Of a stretch of DNA of 64,000 nt, positions 33,432-44,499 are shown piece by piece. Where the stretch lies: assembly GCA_021399445.1 (NCBI GenBank), contig JAJTUQ010000001.1, positions 868,001 through 932,000 of the forward strand. Direction: 5' to 3'. This DNA comes from Xylogone sp. PMI_703. Lineage: Eukaryota > Ascomycota > Leotiomycetes. Under the pieces are notes generated by a model. It saw only the letters and a list, made by a program, of their open reading frames with translations, was not told where the DNA came from and ran no database searches. Within the stretch, counting starts at the first letter, position 1, and each line of letters begins with the position of its first letter. The position numbers were made by a program, and so were the translations under genes.

Positions 33432-34340
33432 TCATAGCTTTAACATACCGGCTATTATCTCTTCTATATTATTATATGGAAGACTCAGATGAGTCTCCTC
33501 CTCGAACGCCTTCAGCTCACAGCTCAGTACCTTTGCCGCCTTCTCTGCCATCAAAAATGGTGTATTAATATCTTTCTTACCATGCCATAGCATAACACGT
33601 TTCCCATCCAGCTCTTCAAGCCCAAATCCCCAACTTCCGAATAACCCCAAGTCCCATGCGGGCCCTATACTTCCTTGTCTAAACGCCTCCCTCGTACTCT
33701 CCACTGCAATAAACCTGAACTCTAAATCATCCAGACACCTGATATCTCTCTCGCTCCTCCCCTCCATTGCTTTCATAAAAATTTCCTCGGCTTTCTTCTG
33801 ATCCTGCTCCCTTATCAATTTACCAAACTCCAGATCCAGTAACTTCGCCACAGCCCAAGAAGGTAGCCAGGTACCCAGAGTCATAAATGCCTTAATTCCA
33901 AACGACATGCCCTGCATTCCGAGTGTCAGCGGATATATCCCGGACACTACCGATGCTCCCAGCAGTCTCTCTCGCGGAATCTCCTTCACGCACGCTAATG
34001 CATACGGCGATCCTCCCGAGTCACCCAATACATAGAATTGTGGGATTTGGAGATGCTCGAGGAGAGCGAGGACATCGGCAGGCCAGTCAAGGATTCGACG
34101 CGAAGGCTGGAAGGTTGATAGGCCCATTCCTGGGCGATCGATGGAAATTACGTGGAGAGGAAGCTGCTTGTTATCGATAAATGCGGCTTCGGAGCGGGAC
34201 CCCGGGAAGCCATGGCAGTAGACAATTACAGGTATCTCTGGGGAGGGAGAGGGACCGAAGGTTGCATAGCTAAGTATCCGACCATCTGGAAGGGTAAATG
34301 TGCGAGAAACAGTGGGTTCTGATAGAGAATGAGTGGCCAT
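33432..34340 (-). CDS. Alpha/beta hydrolase
   Basis: A single exon on the minus strand encodes about 302 aa from the Met at 34340 (MATHSLSEP). An upstream in-frame Met at 34397 would add 19 poorly conserved residues. The fold is clear: oxyanion HGFPGSRSEA, nucleophile elbow YVLGDSGGSPYALA (Ser of GDSGG), acid in GKKDINTP, and the catalytic His in EETHLSLPY. No lipase lid or signal peptide is seen, so it is probably cytosolic. It may be an esterase or a C-C hydrolase; the substrate is unknown. It resembles proline-iminopeptidase-like hydrolases common in fungi. Confidence 0.88.
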   Translation of the reverse strand: MATHSLSEPTVSRTFTLPDGRILSYATFGPSPSPEIPVIVYCHGFPGSRSEAAFIDNKQLPLHVISIDRPGMGLSTFQPSRRILDWPADVLALLEHLQIPQFYVLGDSGGSPYALACVKEIPRERLLGASVVSGIYPLTLGMQGMSFGIKAFMTLGTWLPSWAVAKLLDLEFGKLIREQDQKKAEEIFMKAMEGRSERDIRCLDDLEFRFIAVESTREAFRQGSIGPAWDLGLFGSWGFGLEELDGKRVMLWHGKKDINTPFLMAEKAAKVLSCELKAFEEETHLSLPYNNIEEIIAGMLKL

Positions 34341-34397
34341 GGAGTGATTTAACTCGTTATATGTGGAGAGTTTGAGGTTGTATTTGTGACAAGGCAT

Positions 34398-34958
34398 TAA
34401 TCCGTGCGGGGTTGTGGAGAGTCCAATCGTTTCGCATGAAAGTCGTTATACGTACGGGTTGGAACGAAATCCTTCATCCCAGCACCATGTCTCGTACAAT
34501 ATTGGCGGTTTTGAAAGGAGCATCATTAAAATGGCAAGAAGGAAAATTATGTTCATGGCTTCTGAAAGGGGATTCGTTATGTACGTTTATCAGTCCTACA
34601 AATGGACAAGTCATATACACTATCTACACAGAGAATAACAACAACACAAGTATGATTTATTTGATATTGCTGATCTTGTATTTTCTTTTCTTTCACTCCT
34701 CCACTTCAGTAGCAAAGTGATCCCGATCTTATTTCGCCTTGAATTCTAGTGTAATTAACTGTCCAATTGGTAAGGAGGCCGAGGTCTTACAGCAGTCGGA
34801 TAATAGAACAGCCCGAATGCACTTTTAAGGTGACCCGTACAAGGACTTTGAAGCATCCCCGAAATTTTTGCTTTCGGATTCTTTTGCTATTGAAGAAAAA
34901 GTAAGTCGTACTGTTACCACTTGCATTTATTTAGCCGTCCTAAGTAGTGTCCTTAGTG
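34398..34958. other. Divergent intergenic region
   Basis: It holds the promoters of the hydrolase (minus) and the complex I subunit gene (plus). No supported gene is seen. Confidence 0.5.
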
Positions 34959-35654
34959 ATGTCCTTGGCACCTATTCATCTGAGGAGCGTGATTATAAGG
35001 GCTTACCAACAAACTCCGTGCTTGCTAGCTCTGGTTAAATATCAGCACAATAGTGGCGCTACGAGTTATTCTACAAAAGCTTCAAGCATCGATCCAGGAA
35101 AGATACAACCCATCTCCTCAACACGCATCGGGCCTCCTTTGGAAGCGACCCTGTGAGAACTTTGAACTCTGCTTAGCATCCAAACACTAACTATTTAAAC
35201 CAGCACAACTGTAGACAAGTTGGTTGACTGGATCCGTCACGGTTCAATATGGACATTACTATTTGCTAAGGTGTGTTGCGGTATTGAGCTGATGCACACT
35301 TCTATGCCTCGATACGATCAGGACCGTTTAGGTATCATTTTTCGTGCTTCACCTCGCCAGGCAGATGTGATGATTGTAGCAGGCACTGTTGTTAACAAGA
35401 CTGCCAGTGCCGTGAGACTCCTTTACGACCAAATGCCCGATGCAAAATGGGTGATCAGTATGGGTAGTTGCGCTAATGGTGGCGAATACTATCATTACAG
35501 CTATAGTGTGGTGAGGGGAGTAGACCGAATCATTCCCGTAGATATCTACGTTCCAGGATGTCCACCAACAACGGAGGCTTTGTTGTATAGTATCTTCCAG
35601 TTACAGAGAAAGATCAGAAATACAAAAGTGACAAGGATGTGGTATCGGAAGTAG
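34959..35654 (+). CDS. NDUFS7: Divergent NDUFS7/PSST-type 20-kDa subunit of NADH:ubiquinone oxidoreductase
   Basis: Two exons (34959-35152 and 35204-35654; 51-bp intron with a CTAAC branch site) give 214 aa. The ATG at 34959 starts a basic, Ser/Arg-rich presequence ([16 protein letters not shown]) suited to mitochondrial import. The core is that of complex I subunit PSST/NuoB, with all ligands of cluster N2 present: Cys89-Cys90 (KVCCGIE), Cys154 (MGSCANGG) and Cys184 (VPGCPPT). [18 protein letters not shown] and the ending TRMWYRK are typical. The region before the CysCys pair ([18 protein letters not shown]) departs from the very conserved LWPMTFGLACCAVEMMH pattern that lines the quinone channel. 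The protein would transfer electrons to ubiquinone in the matrix arm. It may be a paralogue of a canonical copy elsewhere (inference). Confidence 0.92.
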
Positions 35655-36481
35655 GTGCAGTCATGGTCGGGTTCTGAGATTGGATGCGCAATACTCAGGA
35701 ATCTGGGGAAATACTGAATTAAAATATGGAGTTAAACCCTTTAAGTAATTACATAACTCTTCCGATGAGTACTCTAAGCCCTGTATTAATATTTCGTTTT
35801 ACGGACTTTAGGCTACGAGGATCTCCGTCTATCCTAATTTTCAGCACACTCGCAGCAAGCTCTTTGAACTTTGAAGAGGCCAGTTTATTAGAAGCCTACT
35901 TATAATTTTGTTTCCAACCAAGGAGCCTAACAATCCATTCTCATGATTGGAGTACGAACACTCGGCATATCCGTAAGCGCCGTTTCGTACATCTACCCAT
36001 CTGTATCGTTCACGCGTTTCTACTTTTATATCAAATAGAGCACACTTGAGCGATCAAATATTGCATATAAATCCGGGCTTTTCGGTTTCAGACAGTAATA
36101 TATTTGTCAGTATAAGTTGAAGTGCTCAGAAATTTCACGCACTCGACATTGAAATATCGAGCTCTCAGATCTTTACCTTCTAGATTCTACTGGAAGATTC
36201 TATCAACTTCTAAAAGAGAATAAGAATATCATTTTGTGTTATCTATATAGTAACTTAGTAAAAGAGGGGTCCAGACTAAAATCTTAAGGTCCAATTCTAC
36301 GAACTTCATTTGTAATCACCAGTTTCTGGAAGTCTCAGATCCCGCAGAAGTCTGATTATGAGATGCAGATTACGTGACCAGGTGGCTAACGAAGCCGGAT
36401 AAAAAGACGGCGCTGCCTGTCTACCGCAAAAGTGGGTACACCTACGCGCACACAAGCCTTCAACATCTCATACACCTCAAA
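35655..36481. other. Gene-free stretch
   Basis: About 0.8 kb, AT-rich, with no supported gene. The open frame of the next gene extends back to 36374 but without an ATG. Confidence 0.5.
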
Positions 36482-37339
36482 ATGGAAGAAATTAGATCTC
36501 TATCGCAGTTCAAAAAACTTAAAACAAACCCGCTACTCATTATCGACTTCTACGCCGTCTGGTGCGGACCATGCAAGGTTATTTCCCCCGCATTTGAGCG
36601 ACTCGCAAAACAACATGAATCCTCAAGCAACATCAAATTCGCCAAGGTCGATGTAGATAAGGCTAGAGATGTTGCGCAAGCATGTGGAATAACGGCTATG
36701 CCCACTTTCCAATTCTTCAAGGATGGCAAGAAGGTGGATGAAGTGAAGGGCGCAGATCCGCAGCTTCTTACATCTAAGATTGGGTATTACGCAGCGGCAC
36801 TCCCGAAGGAGAATGCTAGACAAGAGACAAAAACAAACGATTCAAAAGCTTCTACGCCCATGAGCCTTAAGTCATTAATCGATGTGAGTCAGTCGAGGAT
36901 ACTGAATGCGCCTGACTCCAGCTCTATTGAAAATATCGTTGGTGCCTCACCAAGTGGACATGCCTTAGCTTCAGCATCAGGCCCACGCCTGCTTATCCAC
37001 GTATGCTTCAAGCAAGCCATCAGCCCTAGTCATATTAGGATTTCACAAGCTAAAGGTTCCACGTCTTCGGCCCCGTCACGGATCCAAATAGGAACAAACA
37101 TCGTTAACAGCGTTAAATCCAGTGACATTGAAATGGACTCCCTAGCCAAAGCGGAGAACTCACAATCATTCAATATTTACTCAGATGAATATGTTAATGG
37201 AACGGCTGAATTAAAACTCAAAGCTTCCAAGTTCGCCTCTGTCAAGAGCTTGACTATCCGGATTGATGCAAATATGAGTGGCGACGCGGAGGTCGCTAGT
37301 CAAATTGGTGGATTAGACATCATAGGCCATCAAGCCTGA
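36482..37339 (+). CDS. Thioredoxin with C-terminal PITH domain (TXNL1-like)
   Basis: An intronless 285-aa protein from the ATG at 36482 (the preceding codons have no ATG in frame). Residues 1-105 are a thioredoxin domain with the active site AVWCGPCK (Cys28, Cys31) and the cis-Pro loop ITAMPTFQFFKDG. Residues about 125-285 match the PITH domain: MSLKSLIDVSQSRILN, HVCFKQAISPSHIRI, VKSLTIRID and the final GGLDIIG. TXNL1-type proteins bind the 26S proteasome through PITH and reduce disulfides in the cytosol. Several PITH positions look degenerate (Ser/Ala-rich stretches), so this could be a fast-evolving paralogue. Confidence 0.9.
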   Translation: MEEIRSLSQFKKLKTNPLLIIDFYAVWCGPCKVISPAFERLAKQHESSSNIKFAKVDVDKARDVAQACGITAMPTFQFFKDGKKVDEVKGADPQLLTSKIGYYAAALPKENARQETKTNDSKASTPMSLKSLIDVSQSRILNAPDSSSIENIVGASPSGHALASASGPRLLIHVCFKQAISPSHIRISQAKGSTSSAPSRIQIGTNIVNSVKSSDIEMDSLAKAENSQSFNIYSDEYVNGTAELKLKASKFASVKSLTIRIDANMSGDAEVASQIGGLDIIGHQA

Positions 37340-39253
37340 TATGAGAGGAGTATCTTGCTTTGATGTTTATTGTAGCTCATGTATATAGCTAAATCTCTCC
37401 TGGAGAACTGTTGATTTTATTAAGGTACCATAGAATGTTGATAACTTTCCTTTTAGAAAAATGAATCATTGAGATTTATGAGAATAGAATTTAGGATTGA
37501 ATTATTATTTTTACTGCTTCTAAATAATCAAAGTACATATATTTATATTGCCACAGCTTCTTGGCTACAAATGAATGGTACATAAAACATAATGCATCTG
37601 GAATAATCCCCCTTTACAGGCGTTCAGTTGTATTTTATTGCCTGAACCAAAGAGCAAAGAATATTCGTTACTCTATCTGGTGCTGCTAACTTGTACTGCA
37701 CAATTCATGAAGATTTTATGCTTCGTTTATCCTGAATGCTACGGCTCGACCAATCAGCTTACGAGTCACTTGGTATATCTAGTTGTGCAGTTGATAAAAC
37801 CAAAATGTTATATTTGTACATGCACAATTATTTGCGATTTGCAAGCTCAGCAAGCTGACTACTAAGCACACGAGGCACGCTAGGGATGATAGTGAGGCGA
37901 TATAATTGGCCAAAGCGGGAAGACTGGGACAAAAAGTCGACCCACCGAGTCCACCTACTACGGCCGTAAAAGCCGTAACTTCATCGTAGATTCGGTGTCA
38001 CACACCAACCCGATCAATCTTCACTGTTGAGACGGTGTATATCCGTACGTCCGTACTGTGCTAAGTAATAAATAGACTATGTCAGCGTGAATAATACATT
38101 GACACACATAACTGTGACAGCTCAGCCAAATATGAAGAATTCTGCTTAGCACCTAATTGAGTTATGAATCAGAAAAGCTTGGCGATATAACTGACCGGAT
38201 TGGGATTTCGCGTTGGACTAGTCTGTCTCATGCTGACTCGGCTTGGTTTCTTAACCTTCACTTACCTATTACAGTTAACTACTGTGTCATAATACAGCCT
38301 GCTCCCTAAAGCCATCGCCTCGCAGCGTAACAACGAGCCCTTAGTGGATGCTACGGTGGGTATTCGGTGAGATCCGACAAGGACTGTAAATACCAAATTC
38401 CCTTATTTTAATGGAGGAAGTATCCGCGATGTAAAGTGCTAAGCAATCAGATCACTGAATCAACTTGTTTGTCTGATTAGGGTGTATTTGGAAGAGCAGT
38501 AATGATAAAATATTGAATTGCCTATTCATGTAGCTTAGTTCACTCGTACCTCGTACGAGTGAGATGTGGAGAATGAATATGACTTGATATAAGCCGACAG
38601 CTTGTTCGATTATCCCCCTTAGTAAGTGTGTGACGGAGTAGTAAGTCGTAACTACGAATTGCCTCTCGTTATGTTATGTTTTTAAAGATACTTCGTTATT
38701 TTGCCTGTGGATCTGAATTTCTTTCCAGAATATATCAGACCACGTAACTGCAAATTTGTGGATGCCTTAGCCATGATAACGTGGTGGACTAGCCGCTTAG
38801 ACAAGTTTCAATGCAACAAAACTCAGCCGCATTGCTCAGATCCACTCCATTTGCAAAATCATAACGCATCTGTTATATAAATTGCCTGGCTGATTGGATC
38901 ATAACCTAAGCTAGGCCAGTTTCGTAAGTCACCGCGAAATTGTAAATATCCCGCGCCTCGGTACGTCCCCCGTCGGTTTAACATTCCCGCCGATCCATAT
39001 AGGCCCACAATATCTTGATACGCATGGCTAAGGAGAGGTGGATGAACTATTGAAGCGACAGTTACGCGGATAGTTGTCTGAGTAAGTAATCATGTGTTTA
39101 AGTTACACCAGAATTATTTTTGGAATGAGGATTTTACATCTCCCACCTCCTCTCTTGTTTCTTGTTTTCTATAAAACTTCGTTACACATAGTGGTACAAC
39201 ATTTGCTGTCATCATCGAGGGCACAATTGATCAAACAAAGAGGACGATAACAC
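37340..39253. other. Gene-free stretch of 1.9 kb
   Basis: No supported gene. It includes a perfect hairpin (9-bp arms cactcgtac/gtacgagtg, 3-nt loop) at 38541-38561. The promoter of the MFS gene lies at its right end. Confidence 0.5.
39170..39176 (+). promoter_or_regulatory. TATA box of the MFS gene at 39254
   Basis: TATAAAA, 78 bp upstream of the ATG. Confidence 0.5.
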
Positions 39254-41210
39254 ATGGCTTCACCACAGATACCTTCTTCGGAAGGCAACGAAAAAGAACA
39301 TGAACCACCTTCAGATACTTCCACTGAAATTGGAGTCGAGAAAGAACCTGTGGCTGGTGCAGATCATGGACACGATGGCCTACAGGAGACCCAAGGTCAC
39401 ATAAAGGAAGTTGGAAACGAAGACGTAGAGCGAGGAGAAACAGGAACAGCACCACACAATTCCGATCCAAACACACCAGAGAACCTACGACGAAGTATAC
39501 CGATGTGGAAATGGGCAGTAGTATATTTCGCTCTCCTGTTAGGAGGCATGCTTTACGGTATTATCCCCGTCAATTGCAAAGCGGTACCACTATGCTGATA
39601 TAGATTACTTCAGGTCTTGATACCACGATCGCCGCAGATGTTCAGGCCTCAGTCTATGAGGATCTCGGGGACCTTGAGAATCTACCTTGGGTTGGTGTTG
39701 GATTTTCCATGTCGTCCGTTGCTATAATTCTGTTCATCGGCAAGGCATACGGTCAGTTTGATGTCAAATGGCTTACGATTGGATCTGTTTTTATCTTTGA
39801 AGTTGGTAGCGCGGTTTGTGGCGCCGCTCCAACATCTAATGCCCTTGTTGTCGGTCGAGTCATTGCCGGTATGGGAGGTGCGGGAATGTACCTTGGGTAT
39901 GCATTATTATGGTTCTGTTTTACATTAGCTGGGCTACGGTGCTAATATTATAAATAATAGTGCTCTTACATATGTCTCAGTCTTCGGCACACCCAAAGAA
40001 GCTCCGATTTTGAATGCTCTGACCGGTGTCTCATGGGGAATCGGGGCTATTCTTGGCCCGGTTATTGGTGGTGCTTTTTCAGTGAGCAGCGCAACATGGC
40101 GTTGGGTATGTCAAACTGTTATCTCAAATAATCAGTACCTTGCTAATTATTCTGATTGACTAGGCGTTCTACATTAATCTTCCGTTAGCCGCCGTGGTAT
40201 CTCCGGTTTACCTACTTTGGTTCCCATCTCATAATCCTAACCCATCAAAAACTACTCTTCAAAAGATCCGTGAACTTGACTGGGTTGGAGGAATCCTGAA
40301 TGTGGGTATCTGGGTCATCTTTATGGTCGTCCTTACCATGTCAGGTTCGCGATATGAGTGGGATTCTGCATTCACTATTGCCCTTCTGGTGATCTGGGGC
40401 GTTATACTGCTCGCATTTATCATTCAGCAGAAATACTCACTATTTACTCAACTTCCGATTTTTCCAGCTCACTTCCTTCGATCACGCACCATGATATTAC
40501 TCTACATCACTACCGGTACCAGTGCTGCAGCAAACGCCGTCACACTCTACTATGTACCACTATTTTTCCAATTCACTCGAAATGATACAGCACTGGATGC
40601 AGCAGTTCGTCTGTTACCTTTCATATGTATATTCATCTCCTTCGTCATGCTTGCAGGCGGCTTACTCCCGGTGGTACCATACTACCCACCGTGGTACATC
40701 ATAGGTAGCTGTCTCACAATAGCTGGTGGGGCTTGCATGTATGTGATTGATTCGACCACAAGTCAATCAAAAGTATATGGCTATGAGGTTTTGATTGCAG
40801 CAGGCTGTGGTCTTGTCTTCCAAAACGCATATGCGATAGCAAATGCCAAGGTTAAACGCGAGGATAGGAATAATGCCATTGGATTTATTAATGTTGCGCA
40901 GATGGGTTCAACTGCAATTGCTCTCTCAATAGCGGGAGCGCTCTATCAGAATGTTGGTTATACATTTCTGAAGGAGAATCTCAGTCAGTTTAACCTACCA
41001 GGACCCGAAATAAGGTCTGCATTAGCTGGGTTGGATTCTCCACTCCTGTTGAATTCCCCAGATGATATCAAGATACTGGCAATAGAGGCTGTAGCACGGA
41101 CGATCTCGAAGATATTTGCTTTGGTGTTTGTTGCCGGAGCAGTCGGCCTGGTAAGCTCTTTTGGTTTAAGATGGGAGAAGTTAGATATAGAGCTTACTGC
41201 AGGAGGATGA
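39254..41210 (+). CDS. MFS transporter, 14-helix drug:H+ antiporter type
   Basis: Four exons (39254-39557, 39614-39896, 39961-40105, 40164-41210; introns 56-64 bp) give 592 aa. A long acidic N-terminal tail of about 75 residues precedes the first helix. Motifs are LDTTIAADVQASVYEDLGDLENLPWVGVGFSM (helix 1 and loop), VVGRVIAGMGGAGMYLGALTYVS and GVSWGIGAILGPVIGGAFS (motif C, typical of antiporters). WRWAFYINLPLAAVV is the family signature of fungal 14-spanner exporters such as those in toxin and metabolite clusters. It is expected in the plasma membrane, exporting a small molecule. It lies between the thioredoxin-PITH gene and, convergently, the MYND gene. Confidence 0.93.
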
Positions 41211-41562
41211 GTCTGAATCTTCTAGTATTTTCCTAGCCACGTTTTCATTATCTAGATATTATAGAATGCCTTCAGTAACAGGCAATTATAGACATAATAT
41301 GCATATAGAGGTATGCTGATTTGGATATTTGCTTTCTCTAGGACTTCTACGGTGCGGGTAACGATGAGATTCATGTTTTCTGTATTAATAGCTATACATT
41401 AACAACAATGACTACTACATGTGTATTGATTTGGTGCGAAAAATAACCCATGGAAGCCTAGAATAATCACGGATGCTGAATATCTCCGGCTCCAAACTCC
41501 CTCTAACGTCAATTGGTTTTCCGTATTATGATGCAAACTCCATCCTAGCTTTTCAATATTCT
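41211..41562. other. Convergent intergenic region
   Basis: It lies between two 3' ends (MFS and MYND genes) and probably holds their terminators. Nothing specific is seen. Confidence 0.45.
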
Positions 41563-42369
41563 TCACGGGGCACCTGAATATGGAACACAGGAGTGCCTGT
41601 GAGTTTTCCAGCCGTCTTTTTGACACTCTTTCGAGCAATACTTGGTGACCTTACACCGGGCACAGTTCTTTAGAGGATTGACGAGTGCACTTTGAGGTCT
41701 ACGACACGTAGAGCAACTAGGCACCCCGTCGTTTGGAGGAGAGAAATATTCGATTCCTGACTCATACTTGACTTCTACCATCCACGTCTTTATTGGCGAC
41801 ACCGCAACGCAAGCAAGTGCTCCATTTTTCTGTATCTGCTCGACTTTTCTCGCCTCTACTCCGCGAGTTATGTCAGCCAGCACCTGTCGCGCGGCCTCGT
41901 TGGCTTTATCCATAGAGAGGAAAGCACCACAAATAATCATATCCTCTAACAGGGGTTGTCCGTCCGCAGCATCTTTTGGTTTTGCCTCAACGCATACGAC
42001 AACCCATGTGGGACCTGGGAGTTTGGCTGCGACTTCCGGATTTTCTTCGCGTGTTAGTCGTACCATCATCTTGTGACCTCCAGATAAAGGCACTTCGATA
42101 TGTTGGAAGCTCTCCAGACCGTTTTGTCCGGAGGAGAGCATCTCGTTGAAAGTATCCAGACCAGCAGGGCTCATCTCAAGTAGTTTCTGCCGAATAGAGG
42201 GAACGGCGGCCTCGGGACACTCGAAAGGGCCAAAGAACGAAAAATCGCCAATATGAGGTGTATGAGTTAAGATATAGTAGATCGTGTCCGCGGAACGGGC
42301 TGGAGGCTCTGCTCCATCATCGAAAAAATCCAGACCTACACGGATTGTTGTACGAGTCGGGTCTGTCAT
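41563..42369 (-). CDS. MYND zinc-finger protein
   Basis: A single exon on the minus strand encoding 268 aa. The C-terminus (about residues 217-260) is a MYND finger, CSTCRRPQSALVNPLKNCARC then KYCSKECQKDGWKTHRHSC, with all eight Cys/His ligands in the normal spacing. The N-terminal 210 residues contain no domain that I recognise; they look globular (FFGPFECPEAAVPSIRQKLLEM, PTWVVVCVEAKPKD). MYND modules bind proline-rich partners; the protein's role is unknown. Similar small MYND proteins are common in ascomycetes. Confidence 0.9.
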   Translation of the reverse strand: MTDPTRTTIRVGLDFFDDGAEPPARSADTIYYILTHTPHIGDFSFFGPFECPEAAVPSIRQKLLEMSPAGLDTFNEMLSSGQNGLESFQHIEVPLSGGHKMMVRLTREENPEVAAKLPGPTWVVVCVEAKPKDAADGQPLLEDMIICGAFLSMDKANEAARQVLADITRGVEARKVEQIQKNGALACVAVSPIKTWMVEVKYESGIEYFSPPNDGVPSCSTCRRPQSALVNPLKNCARCKVTKYCSKECQKDGWKTHRHSCVPYSGAP

Positions 42370-42869
42370 GGTGGTGCTTGAGATGCTGATGTGTGAATGA
42401 TTCTGGATAACTTTGTAATGCTTGTTTGCTCAAATAGATGCCTCACCGCTCCCCCACTCGATTGGATCTTCTTCACTCTAGCGGGTCAGCCAATCCCATC
42501 TTGCCTCACATTCACTTGCAAGAATGCTACAGTCAGCGTACTGAGTGGTTAGTGAGATACAAAATGACGACAGGTGAGAAGTATCAAGTTGAGATTGTTT
42601 AGTACTATTTTATACCAGCTAACCACCACACCACCTATTATACGACCTAACTCTCATCCCATGATGCAATCCTGCTATATAGACTTGGACAGTAACTAGG
42701 TGCAAAAAGTACCTTTCTATCTAATAAAGGATGAGCAGAGATCGTATAGCTAATTTGAGAACGAGCTCGGGGGATGTGCTTGTAATCTAATTTAAAGACT
42801 GAAGTTCATATAGAATGAAGGCGTCGGTATATTTGACCGTAGACACCACTTATAACCAAGAACCACTCG
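42370..42869. other. Intergenic region
   Basis: 500 bp upstream of the MYND gene (minus) and downstream of porphobilinogen deaminase. No gene is seen. Confidence 0.45.
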
Positions 42870-43927
42870 TTACCAGTCCTTGGATGGTCGGTTAGTATTG
42901 ATATCCTTCAAAATTTTGTTTGCACCTGCTTTGACCAGCTTTTCAGCTAGTTGCTCTCCAAATGCTGTCGCTTCATCTATAGTCCGCACAGATGAATCGA
43001 TGGTATCTTCAACGCTTTGTGTGCCGTCTAGGCTTACAACTATTGCTGTCATCCTCAGTATATCTTTTGAGTTGCCTACCCACTCCGTTTCAACACCAAT
43101 AGGGACACTACAGCCTCCTTCAAGCGTACGCAGGAGAGCTCGTTCTGCAAGGCACGCAAGAGTGGACTTCTGGTCTACTAGCTGGTCTAGTAAGTCCTGA
43201 GTTTTGGTGTCTCCTTTGCGAATTTCTAGGCCGAGTGCTCCTTGCCCCACCGCATGAAAAATGCCGCCATCTTTAGATCCTAAATACTGACTGATTCGAT
43301 GTGCGAGTCCAAGACGCTCAAGGCCGCATGCTGACATTATCATGCAAGTAAACTCACCATCAGGGTTATCAACTTTCGAAATACGGGTTTCCACATTTCC
43401 ACGCATGTTGGCAAAGCGCAAATGAGGATACAGGCGCCGAAGTTGTGCGGAACGTCGCACTGACGAAGTACCAACTACGGCACCTTCGGGCAGAGTCCTT
43501 AAGGTCGTATAGGGCAAACCAGCTTTGACTATGAGGGCGTCACGGGGATCATCCCGGAGAGGAATGGCGCCTAAAACACAGGAGTCCGGCAGAGTGGTGG
43601 GCATATCTGGCTTGTTGTTAGACAATTAATTACTCTCGTGTTGTGCAAATAAGAAGATACGTCACCTTTGAGGCAATGAACTACCATATCTATTTTGCCA
43701 GTATTCAGCAATTCCTCCAGCTCAGTGGTCCATAGGTTCTTTGCCCCAAAATCGTAAAGAGCTGATACTTTGTCCTTGTCTCCCAGTACGTGAAGAGGTA
43801 CAATTTCGAAGGAGCGATCTGGTGCAATTTTTTGAAGGCTGTTCCGGATGCCTTCGGCTTGGACAATAGCTAGATTTGACTTTCGGGTGCCAATCCGTAT
43901 CAGGGGAGCGACTGATGTTTCCGCCAT
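42870..43927 (-). CDS. HEM3: Porphobilinogen deaminase (hydroxymethylbilane synthase)
   Basis: Two exons on the minus strand (43927-43666 and 43606-42870) with a 59-bp intron, giving 332 aa. I use the Met at 43927 (MAETSVAPLIRIGTRKSNLA), which puts the conserved IGTRKS motif at the usual distance; an in-frame Met at 43957 is possible. The intron acceptor GCCAG restores LKDMPTTLP with the catalytic Asp. Also present are GTSSVRRSAQLRRLYP, MRGNVETRI and LEGGCSVPIG, whose Cys carries the dipyrromethane cofactor. It joins four porphobilinogens into hydroxymethylbilane in haem synthesis (cytosol). All key residues are intact. Confidence 0.95.
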
Positions 43928-44499
43928 AATGGTAGGTTGATTTAAGAATAGAAACAAATGGAGTGTTTCAGGGCTAGAATACGTTGAGGAAAACGCAGTT
44001 TTTCAGAGCCGGCTGCGCCACGGTTAGCCGTGGAAGGAATAGCCGATGAATAAGGTGCTGCTAATATTCGAAGCCACGTTCACTATGAGGTATTCTGAAG
44101 GTGACTTCGAAGGGACTAACAGTGAATGAACAGGGTATAAGAATATCGGCTAGCACAAGTAGGGGTAAATTTGAGACAAAGTTCCGCGTAGTTTTCAGTT
44201 ATTAAAGGATCCATTTCCTTGGATACACTCGTGCTTCGTACGAGAAGAGGACCCGAGGACCTGAGTGCTGAGCAAAATTTGATCCACGGGTACGGGTACC
44301 AGCTGGACGCGAGGGTACTCCCCCTTCACTTATCTCGGCATGGGCGTCTCTTTGGTCTCAATCAATAAGATACAGACATAGAACGGCTGTTAACACCAAT
44401 ACGAATAAATGGCTATTTATTTGAAGTACGACTCTTAACAAATTCCTTATAGTTTCCATAGCATTTTAGTTGATTCCCGCTGTGCATCTGGACAAGGCT
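43928..44499. other. Intergenic region
   Basis: Upstream of porphobilinogen deaminase and downstream of the SDR gene. No gene is seen. A short imperfect palindrome (ctcgtgcttcgtacgag) lies near 44228-44244. Confidence 0.45.
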
